Positions 6,782 through 10,423 of a DNA stretch of 11,301 bases are shown piece by piece. The position numbers and the translations under genes are program-made. This stretch comes from an uncultured Spirochaetaceae bacterium. GTDB lineage: Bacteria > Spirochaetota > Spirochaetia > Sphaerochaetales > Sphaerochaetaceae. Below the pieces are notes generated by a model, which was not told the origin of the DNA, searched no databases, and worked only from the letters and a program-made list of their open reading frames with translations. The stretch lies in assembly GCA_946414625.1 (NCBI GenBank), contig CAMKPI010000042.1, positions 1 to 11,301 on the forward strand, written 5' to 3'. Position 1 is the first letter of the stretch. The number at the start of each line of letters is the position of its first letter.

Positions 6782-7250
6782 GAGAAACCTCCGTTTTTGT
6801 TTGATTTGCGCCTGCAGGGCTATTCGGGGAGGAGGGAGTCGAACCCTCCTTCGGCGCGTCGACAATAAAAACAAAAAGCCGCGCTGTTTGCGGAACCGTC
6901 CACCCCGAGGCGGGTTATGGCCGTTGCACCGACCGTGAAGAAGCCCGCCAGTAAGATAAGGAGCTCGGGACAGGGAAAAATAAACAAAAAGCCTGTCCCT
7001 ATGGCGGTCGGAGGAGTTGCACCACCGGGAAGCCGGTTAGAAAAGCATTCGTGAGATACCTAATTGCATTGCAAAAAACAGGCTTTTCCTCCCGGTGCTT
7101 CCGGTCTGCCTCCGCCATAGAATCCCTCCGCCCCGGCAGGCAAGGCTTCGGGATTATAATTCAACCCTTCCTATTTTTCGTGCGTCGGTAGGGGTTTTTC
7201 ATTTTTTCCTGCCATTTTCCGCCAGCTACACCTGCGGCCCGTGTTCCTCT
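6782..7250 (-). other. Structured 470-base gap with GC-rich inverted repeats
   Basis: No ordinary gene fits here. On the minus strand three similar blocks can be seen. The first (6999-7120) has perfect 9-bp outer arms CTATGGCGG/CCGCCATAG. The second has arms GGGACAGG/CCTGTCCC (6967-6974, 6992-6999). The third has GCGCG/CGCGC arms (6854-6858, 6880-6884). The last two share a T-rich loop CTTTTTGTTT. GAGGG/CCCTC arms around AGTCGAA (6832-6848, plus strand) match a tRNA T-arm on the minus strand, but no anticodon arm can be drawn. The repeated word GTTGCACC occurs at 6923-6930 and 7017-7024. A 79-codon frame (6820-7059, minus) has a hydrophobic centre but no good start. A structured leader RNA or degenerate tRNA-like array are possibilities. 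Confidence 0.45.
6999..7118 (-). CDS. Possible 39-aa small protein
   Basis: A short frame with a good ribosome site (GGAGGG, 5 bases before the ATG). It starts MAEADRKHREEKPVF and continues with a moderately hydrophobic end (YLTNAFLTGFPVVQLL) closing in RPP. Its start and stop codons both lie within the 9-bp arms CTATGGCGG/CCGCCATAG, so the whole frame sits inside the inverted repeat. That makes a structural rather than coding origin equally likely. It is not similar to anything I recognise. It is placed between the coiled-coil/HTH gene and the 120-aa gene in the same transcript direction. Confidence 0.3.
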   Translation of the reverse strand: MAEADRKHREEKPVFCNAIRYLTNAFLTGFPVVQLLRPP

Positions 7251-7667
7251 TTAATCCTCGTTTTCAATTCCGTCTCTTTTCCTCGGACCCGCATCTTCAA
7301 GCCCGAGCTCTTTCAGCTTCTTTTCCGCACGCTTGCCGGCTTCCGCGTGCAGATTTTCCAGATAACGGACGTACATTTCGTGTTTCTCCGTTTCGCTTTT
7401 TCCCAGCCAGTCGAAAGCGGTTTTTGCAGGCCATCTTTTCCTTCCGCTCGAAAAAGCCGATTCCCCGAACAGCGGAAGCAATTCAGGTTTTTTATACAGC
7501 TGAGCGGCCGAGCAACCCGACATTCGGGCGTATTCCCTGACAGTTACAGTTGCAGGAGCTTTTTGATTCTTCATAGATAAGGAGATAAGGTTCTCCAGGC
7601 GTTCAATCTGCGTCTTTTGTTCCTGCTGCCTTTTCAGCAGCTCTTCCAGCATCTCTTCGATATGCAT
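7251..7667 (-). CDS. Coiled-coil plus winged-helix-like DNA-binding protein
   Basis: A 138-aa early regulatory protein. Residues 1-32 form a heptad-like coiled coil (IEEMLEELLKRQQEQKTQ, IERLENLISL). Residues about 41-88 read VTVREYARMSGCSAAQLYKK and then GRKRWPAKTAFDWLG. This is the arrangement of an AlpA/excisionase or MerR-like helix-turn-helix in which the first helix reads a target half site. The C-terminal third is charged and helical (EAGKRAEKKLKELG). The start ATG directly follows the stop of the 55-aa RHH gene (TGAATG), with AAGGAG inside that gene's last codons. An excisionase or an early-operon activator are both possible; a partner for the integrase is plausible but unproven. Confidence 0.7.
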   Translation of the reverse strand: MHIEEMLEELLKRQQEQKTQIERLENLISLSMKNQKAPATVTVREYARMSGCSAAQLYKKPELLPLFGESAFSSGRKRWPAKTAFDWLGKSETEKHEMYVRYLENLHAEAGKRAEKKLKELGLEDAGPRKRDGIENED

Positions 7668-7835
7668 TCAGTACTCCTTGCTGTCTTCCTTGACGTTCCG
7701 CTTCTCCAGGTAAGCCACTATGGCGTCGTGGTAGAACTGCGGACGTGTCTTGCCTTCGGTTTGGCAAATTTCCTTGATTGCCACAATCTCGTCTCTAGTG
7801 AATGGCTTTAAGTGTAAAATGGTTTTTTCGTTCAT
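7668..7835 (-). CDS. 55-aa ribbon-helix-helix regulator at the switch
   Basis: A 55-aa protein, first gene of the leftward operon and the likely Cro-type partner of the divergent repressor. It has a short strand (KTILHLKPF, residues 4-12) and a helix (TRDEIVAIKEICQ). A turn with EGKTRPQF precedes a second helix (YHDAIVAYLEKR). This is the RHH (Arc/CopG) plan, with the G-x-T-R-P-Q turn before helix 2. GGAAGGACC precedes the ATG. Its stop abuts the next ATG. It sits immediately downstream of a TTGACT/TATAAT promoter whose spacer carries an inverted repeat. It is not close in sequence to the three module RHH proteins. Confidence 0.8.
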   Translation of the reverse strand: MNEKTILHLKPFTRDEIVAIKEICQTEGKTRPQFYHDAIVAYLEKRNVKEDSKEY

Positions 7836-7851
7836 GGTCCTTCCAAACGTA

Positions 7852-7926
7852 TTAAAAATTTTTAAGTTAATGATATTATATCTTGTTTTTTTTTAAGATA
7901 GTCAAGAATTTTCTGAAAAATTTTTC
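7852..7926. promoter_or_regulatory. Switch operator region with AAAAATTTTT palindromes
   Basis: The divergent region contains TTAAAAATTTTTAA (7852-7865), TATCTT-N10-AAGATA (7879-7900) and GAAAAATTTTTC (7915-7926). A third AAAAATTTTT copy lies at the end of the repressor gene (8262-8271). Repeated symmetric words around a repressor and its target promoters are what a lysogeny switch would show, but the A/T richness means chance occurrence must be considered. Confidence 0.45.
7875..7905 (-). promoter_or_regulatory. Early leftward promoter
   Basis: On the minus strand, TTGACT (7900-7905), a 19-base spacer and TATAAT (7875-7880). The spacer is long, but both boxes are near consensus. It would drive the 55-aa RHH gene and the whole early operon. 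The spacer and -10 edge hold the inverted repeat TATCTT/AAGATA (7879-7884 and 7895-7900), a likely repressor operator. Confidence 0.6.
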
Positions 7927-7937
7927 ATTTTTTTTCT

Positions 7938-7949
7938 TACAATCTTGTT
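7938..7949 (+). promoter_or_regulatory. Repressor -10 box, leaderless start
   Basis: TACAAT at 7938-7943 ends six bases before the repressor ATG at 7950. A start about seven bases after the -10 would fall on the ATG itself. No Shine-Dalgarno sequence is present in the T-rich stretch upstream. The -35 is poor (CTGAAA at 7913-7918, 19-base spacer). Confidence 0.5.
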
Positions 7950-8273
7950 ATGAAAGCAAAAAACGAATTTTGGCAGCACGTTGACGAACTCAGAAAAGGA
8001 ATCACATTAGAGACTTTGTGCAAAGAAACGAATCTTGGAATAGGCACGATTCTTGTTACACGGAGCAAGGGAAAACTCCCCAATTTGACAGATGCAGACA
8101 AAATTGCAGTTCATTTGAATACGACAGTGGACTATCTCTTACACGGCAAGGAAAGCACGACTTACACATCTTCTGAAAGGGAGCTCCTCGACAACTACCG
8201 GAGGGCGCCCACTTACATCAAACTTCTTATAGAGCAAGTCTTAAAGAATCAAGAAAATGATAAAAATTTTTAG
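7950..8273 (+). CDS. XRE/HTH phage repressor
   Basis: A 107-aa Cro/CI-family transcription factor, probably the lysogeny repressor or its short relative. Residues about 18-66 hold the five-helix HTH: ITLETLCKETNLGIGTILV (helices 2-3), then PNLTDADKIAVHLNTTVDYL, where the N-T-T-V-D-Y-L-L end is typical of XRE domains. The C terminus (SERELLDNYRRAPTYIKLLI) is a short helical dimerisation tail. There is no LexA-like peptidase domain, so induction would need another route. It faces the early leftward operon. No ribosome site is visible and the -10 box is six bases from the ATG, so the mRNA is probably leaderless. The stop lies within a TAAAAATTTTTA palindrome. Confidence 0.88.
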   Translation: MKAKNEFWQHVDELRKGITLETLCKETNLGIGTILVTRSKGKLPNLTDADKIAVHLNTTVDYLLHGKESTTYTSSERELLDNYRRAPTYIKLLIEQVLKNQENDKNF

Positions 8274-8291
8274 TTTTTTTGTAAAAAGCGG

Positions 8292-8320
8292 TTGACAAAA
8301 AACAAATATCGTGATAGTAT
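8292..8320 (+). promoter_or_regulatory. Promoter of module copy 1
   Basis: TTGACA (8292-8297), a 17-base spacer and TAGTAT (8315-8320). Expected start is near 8327, giving a leader of about 25 bases that contains AGGGAGG (8337-8343). The leader words CATCAAGA and GGAGG recur in the same positions of module copy 2 (9007-9024). Confidence 0.75.
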
Positions 8321-8351
8321 TAAACCATCAAGAGACAGGGAGGTAAAATAA

Positions 8352-8453
8352 ATGTCCAAGAAAAAGAAAAAACCGAGCAATCTTGCATATTACTTGGCCG
8401 TTCTTGCAACGATTGACTCGGTTTTCTCGGTTCTTACTTTCTTTTTTAAGTAA
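8352..8453 (+). CDS. Tiny hydrophobic peptide A (33 aa), module copy 1
   Basis: A 33-aa peptide starting MSKKKKKPSN, with five consecutive Lys at 3-7. A hydrophobic segment spans about residues 11-32 (LAYYLAVLATID, then VFSVLTFFF), ending in Lys. AGGGAGG lies 8 bases before the ATG and a clear promoter precedes it. The core YLAVL...T...V..VLTF is shared with the peptide at 9032-9142, which shows the two are homologous and under protein-level constraint. One membrane helix with the basic N terminus inside is the likely topology. Its stop is 15 bases before a terminator stem. Function is unknown; small type I toxins, holin-like peptides and regulatory leader peptides look similar at this size. 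Confidence 0.75.
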   Translation: MSKKKKKPSNLAYYLAVLATIDSVFSVLTFFFK

Positions 8454-8468
8454 GAAATCACACCTAAC

Positions 8469-8500
8469 GGGGCGGGTTGACCGCCCGCCTCTTATTTTTA
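8469..8500 (+). terminator. Intrinsic terminator between peptides A and B, copy 1
   Basis: GC-rich stem GGGGCGGG / CCCGCCTC (8469-8476 with 8484-8491, one G-T pair), loop of 7, followed by TTATTTTTAT. It is the positional equivalent of the hairpins at 366-387 and 9149-9182. Confidence 0.75.
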
Positions 8501-8526
8501 TCCAATCATAAGGGAGTTGTCAAGAA

Positions 8527-8607
8527 ATGAAAAAAGGAATTTATGTTTACATCGGCATCTGCTTAACCATCAGCGTTGTATTCAAGATTTTAACATTTTT
8601 CAAATAA
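8527..8607 (+). CDS. Tiny hydrophobic peptide B (26 aa), module copy 1
   Basis: A 26-aa peptide, MKKGIYVYIGICLTISVVFK followed by ILTFFK. It is almost entirely hydrophobic between basic ends and should span the membrane once. AAGGGAGTTGTCAAG precedes the ATG (GGGAG about 9 bases upstream). It lies between the terminator at 8469-8500 and the RHH gene, whose ATG is 11 bases after its stop. The ending LTFFK resembles the end of peptide A in the same module (LTFFFK), which suggests A and B are themselves related by duplication. No homologue is recognised. Confidence 0.7.
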   Translation: MKKGIYVYIGICLTISVVFKILTFFK

Positions 8608-8618
8608 GAGGAAGAACT

Positions 8619-8834
8619 ATGCCTAGAGGAAGAAAGCCGGGCTGGGCGGAGCGCGGGGAATCAGGCGGCCGCCCCAAAGGATCATTCACGGGGGATGCGC
8701 CTGGGCGCAAGACCCCATACGAGAGTTTCACGGTGTCGGGGCACCCGGAAGAATGCGCCCTGGTCAAACGGCTTGCGAAGGAAGCCGGAAAGTCTGTCAG
8801 CCGCTATGTGCTGGACTTGATTCTGAACAAATGA
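8619..8834 (+). CDS. Small ribbon-helix-helix-like protein, module copy 1
   Basis: A 71-aa basic protein, probably DNA-binding. The N terminus (PRGRKPGW, then GGRPKGSF) carries GRP/RGR words like AT-hook cores and should be disordered. The RHH part runs from about 36 to 71: strand ESFTVSGHP, helix EECALVKRLAKEAG, turn GKSVS, helix RYVLDLILNK. I start at ATG 8619 with AAGAGGAAG upstream; longer frames would overlap peptide B. A stretch of 25 identical bases is shared with the paralogue at 9480-9677 (8781-8805 versus 9624-9648), so the duplication is recent or conserved at DNA level. A strong terminator follows. A regulator, a plasmid-type antitoxin or a partition factor are possible. Confidence 0.8.
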   Translation: MPRGRKPGWAERGESGGRPKGSFTGDAPGRKTPYESFTVSGHPEECALVKRLAKEAGKSVSRYVLDLILNK

Positions 8835-8838
8835 TTTT

Positions 8839-8869
8839 GCCGCCTGCGTTTTGCGGGCGGCTCTTTTAT
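8839..8869 (+). terminator. Terminator after module copy 1
   Basis: Stem GCCGCCTGC / GCGGGCGGC (9 bp with one T-G pair), GTTTT loop, followed by TCTTTTATT. It starts 5 bases after the RHH stop codon and separates the two rightward modules. Confidence 0.85.
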
Positions 8870-8972
8870 TGCGCGGACAGCCTTTGAATCCGCGAGTAAG
8901 AAAACTCTGAAAAATAAGACATAAAAAACTCATTATTCCTCAAATTTTCTCACAAAAAAAAGAATTTTTCAG

Positions 8973-8999
8973 TTGACAAAATTTCTAAAACCAGATAAT
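8973..8999 (+). promoter_or_regulatory. Promoter of module copy 2
   Basis: TTGACA at 8973-8978 with GATAAT at 8994-8999 (15-base spacer); a 17-base spacer would give TAATGA. The leader CATCAAGAACAAGGAGG parallels copy 1. AGAATTTTTC, a near-match to the switch palindromes, lies just upstream of the -35 (8961-8970). Confidence 0.65.
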
Positions 9000-9031
9000 G
9001 ATCAAATCATCAAGAACAAGGAGGTGTAGAA

Positions 9032-9142
9032 ATGAAACGGAAGAAGCCGAAAAAGAAAAAACCGAATTGGCTGAAACTATACTTGGCAGTTCTAGACACA
9101 GTCAATACGGTTATTCTAGTGCTTACGTTCTTAAAGAAGTAG
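9032..9142 (+). CDS. Tiny hydrophobic peptide A (36 aa), module copy 2
   Basis: A 36-aa peptide with a very basic head (KRKKPKKKKP, residues 2-11). A transmembrane-like segment follows (WLKLYLAVLDTV, then VILVLTF) with a KK end. AAGGAGG is 7 bases before the ATG. It aligns with the peptide at 8352-8453 through YLAVL-x-T, V-x-x-V-L-T-F and the terminal Lys, while silent and spacer positions differ. The stop is 6 bases before a strong terminator. The combination of poly-Lys head and single membrane helix suggests inner-membrane insertion with the N terminus in the cytoplasm. Function is unknown. Confidence 0.75.
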   Translation: MKRKKPKKKKPNWLKLYLAVLDTVNTVILVLTFLKK

Positions 9143-9148
9143 GCGGCA

Positions 9149-9182
9149 GGGGTCGGGTCGTTACCGACCCACCCCTTTTATT
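9149..9182 (+). terminator. Intrinsic terminator between peptides A and B, copy 2
   Basis: Stem GGGGT-(C)-GGGTCG / CGACCC-ACCCC with a TTAC loop (9149-9160 with 9165-9175, one bulged C), followed by TTTTATT. This is the strongest of the three internal hairpins. Confidence 0.85.
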
Positions 9183-9206
9183 CTAAATAAAACCAAAAAG
9201 GAGTCA

Positions 9207-9296
9207 ATGAAAATGGAGAGAAAATTTTTAATATATCTTGCTTTTTGCACGACAATACAAACCGTTTTCAGCATTTTAATACTATTAAAGAAATAG
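9207..9296 (+). CDS. Tiny hydrophobic peptide B (29 aa), module copy 2
   Basis: A 29-aa peptide starting MKMERKF and continuing as one hydrophobic run (LIYLAFCTTIQTVFSILILL) to a KK end. AAAAAGGAGTCA gives a good ribosome site. It shares position, size and helix character with 8527-8607. TVFSIL also recalls SVFSVL of peptide A at 8352-8453. Its stop lies 10 bases before the ATG of the frameshifted membrane gene at 9307. Confidence 0.7.
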   Translation: MKMERKFLIYLAFCTTIQTVFSILILLKK

Positions 9297-9306
9297 GGGA
9301 GTTTTT

Positions 9307-9487
9307 ATGAGTAAGTGGATATTAAGATTTCTGTGCAATAGGAGCAATCCTAGGGGAGTTTTTTTGCAAATTGGTTTTCAACAATCCTTTTGAGGCAAGC
9401 GAAATCATAATCTCAACGTTTCAGCTTTTCGCAATATATGCCGTAATCGACTTTGTGAGAAACAAAAAGGAGAAAAACAATGCCTAA
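9307..9487 (+). pseudogene. Frameshifted small membrane protein, or +1 frameshift gene
   Basis: An ATG at 9307 with AGGGGAG five bases upstream opens MSKWILRF and then runs to an early stop at 9391-9393. Shifting to the +1 frame near 9331 gives CAIGAILGEFFCKLVF, then ASEIIISTFQLFAIYAVID and a basic RNKKEK end, stopping at 9485-9487. The joined product would be about 59 aa with two membrane helices. The +1 frame is open from 9326 but has no start codon with a ribosome site. Its end overlaps the RHH start by 8 bases, as coupled genes do. One extra base near TTTCTG (9328-9333) explains it; programmed slippage or sequencing error are alternatives. This gene has no counterpart in the other two modules. 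Confidence 0.55.
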
Positions 9488-9677
9488 AGGTGGAGCAAGA
9501 CCCGGCGCGGGGAGACCGAAAGGCTCTTTCAAGAGCGGTGTTCCGGGACGAAAGACACTTTTCAGAAGCTTTACAGTGTCGAGCTACCCGGAGGAATACG
9601 AGGAAATCAAGAGCAAGGCCGCTGAAGCCGGAAAGTCTGTCAGCCGCTTCCTGATAGACCTCGCACTCGGAAAATGA
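9480..9677 (+). CDS. Small ribbon-helix-helix-like protein, module copy 2
   Basis: A 65-aa basic protein starting MPKGGARPGAGRPKGSFKSG, a Gly/Arg/Lys-rich head common to small phage DNA-binding proteins. The RHH part follows: strand FRSFTVSSYP, helix EEYEEIKSKAAEAG, turn GKSVS, helix RFLIDLALGK. AAAAAGGAGAAAAACA precedes the ATG. It is the closest paralogue of 8619-8834: GRPKGSF, PGRKT, SFTVS, AGKSVSR and D-L-x-L are shared. A perfect terminator follows 7 bases after the stop. It may bind the palindromes in its own or a sister promoter; this is inference. Confidence 0.82.
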   Translation: MPKGGARPGAGRPKGSFKSGVPGRKTLFRSFTVSSYPEEYEEIKSKAAEAGKSVSRFLIDLALGK

Positions 9678-9684
9678 ATAACTA

Positions 9685-9713
9685 CCGCCCCGAAAGGGGC
9701 GGTTTATTGTTAT
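9685..9713 (+). terminator. Terminator after module copy 2
   Basis: Perfect 7-bp stem CCGCCCC / GGGGCGG with a GAAA tetraloop, followed by TTTATTGTTATTT. It isolates the module from the toxin-antitoxin operon. Confidence 0.9.
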
Positions 9714-9731
9714 TTACAGAAACTTGACTGC

Positions 9732-9760
9732 TTGACACATACACGCATTACGTGTATAAT
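9732..9760 (+). promoter_or_regulatory. higBA promoter with embedded operator
   Basis: TTGACA (9732-9737), a 17-base spacer and TATAAT (9755-9760): a full consensus promoter. The inverted repeat ATACACG-CATTA-CGTGTAT (9739-9757) fills the spacer and overlaps the -10, as expected for an antitoxin autoregulation operator. The expected transcription start falls at or next to the toxin ATG at 9767. Confidence 0.8.
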
Positions 9761-9766
9761 CGTCCT

Positions 9767-10048
9767 ATGATAAGAAGTTTCAAGGATAGGGAAACAGAGA
9801 AAATCTACAATCAGAGATTTTCAAGGAAGCTTCCAGAGGACTTGCAGAAAACCGCTTTGCGAAAATTAATTATGATAGACAATGCGGCGGACCTGCAGGA
9901 TTTGCGCGTTCCTCCATCGAATCGTTTGGAGGCTTTGGAAGGAGACCGCAAAGGGCAGCATTCTATCAGGATAAACAGCCAGTGGCGGATTTGTTTTGAA
10001 TTCAAGCAAGGCTGTTTTTATAACGTTGAAATTGTCGATTATCATTGA
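9767..10048 (+). CDS. higB: HigB/RelE-type toxin
   Basis: A 93-aa ribosome-dependent mRNA endonuclease toxin of the HigB branch. MIRSFKDRETEKIY is the typical start (I-x-S-F-K/R-x-x-x-[TL]). The core is PPSNRLEALEGDRKGQHSIR followed by INSQWRICFEF, the conserved L-x-x-L-x-G-D-x-x-G-x-[YHW]-S-I-R-[IV]-N-x-Q-[WY]-R-[IV]-x-F signature. It ends in V-E-I-V-D-Y-H, the usual last strand. Length is normal. I reject an in-frame GTG at 9752 because it overlaps the -10 box. There is no ribosome site and the mRNA is probably leaderless. The toxin-first order and 10-base gap to the antitoxin are usual for higBA. Confidence 0.93.
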   Translation: MIRSFKDRETEKIYNQRFSRKLPEDLQKTALRKLIMIDNAADLQDLRVPPSNRLEALEGDRKGQHSIRINSQWRICFEFKQGCFYNVEIVDYH

Positions 10049-10058
10049 GAGGTGAAAC

Positions 10059-10355
10059 ATGGAAAGATTTATAGAAACCCCGACAGTGGGCGAGATACTT
10101 GCAGAAGAATTCATGAAACCCTACGGGCTGTCCGCATACAAGGTTGCCAGATCAATCGGAGTGCCTGTTTCCCGCATACAGGACATACTGAAAGGCAGAA
10201 GAGCGATAACCGCGCAGACATCTATCCGACTTGGCAGGTTTTTCGGCGTGTCTGACGGCTATTTCCTGTCTATCCAGAAAGACATCGACGTACGGAATGA
10301 GAAAATATTAAATAAAACCGTCTTTGACAACATAAAACCATACGCTTTTTTATAA
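10059..10355 (+). CDS. higA: HigA antitoxin, HTH type
   Basis: A 98-aa antitoxin that neutralises HigB and represses the operon. The HigA signature is at the start: PTVGEILAEEFMKPYGLS (8-25), then an XRE HTH (AYKVARSIGVPVSRIQDIL, 26-44). GRRAITAQTSIRLGRFFGVS (46-65) is almost diagnostic for HigA/VapA proteins. The C-terminal tail is short (to NIKPYAFL). It has a clear ribosome site (GAGAGGTGAAAC), unlike the toxin, which would favour antitoxin synthesis. Its likely target is the 7-bp inverted repeat in the promoter (9739-9757). No clear terminator is seen between it and the convergent integrase. Confidence 0.93.
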   Translation: MERFIETPTVGEILAEEFMKPYGLSAYKVARSIGVPVSRIQDILKGRRAITAQTSIRLGRFFGVSDGYFLSIQKDIDVRNEKILNKTVFDNIKPYAFL

Positions 10356-10423
10356 AAGGCAGCCTCGGGGGACGGTTTCATTTTTGAGTTTCTGTGTTAT
10401 TCTCGCAATCTGCCGAAGAAAGC

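Noticed and set aside
6821..6915. Complete tRNA gene on the minus strand
   Set aside because: The T-arm is canonical and an acceptor-like stem can be drawn, but there is no D-arm and no 7-base anticodon loop with T33, and position 8 is not T. At most a tRNA-like relic.
6967..7120. Integron attC sites or CRISPR repeats
   Set aside because: The inverted repeats lack paired GTTRRRY/RYYYAAC cores, and the repeats are neither identical nor regularly spaced.
8517..8618. Longer start (TTG 8517) for the RHH protein of module 1
   Set aside because: It would overlap peptide B entirely in another frame, whereas ATG 8619 has its own ribosome site and matches the start of its paralogue.
9752..9766. GTG start adding five residues to HigB
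   Set aside because: The codon lies within the promoter spacer and -10 box, so it cannot be transcribed from the evident promoter.
10356..10423. Phage attachment site between higA and int
   Set aside because: The short gap has no tRNA fragment or repeat to mark a core site. Int reads leftward, so its own att site may lie on either side, including outside the window.
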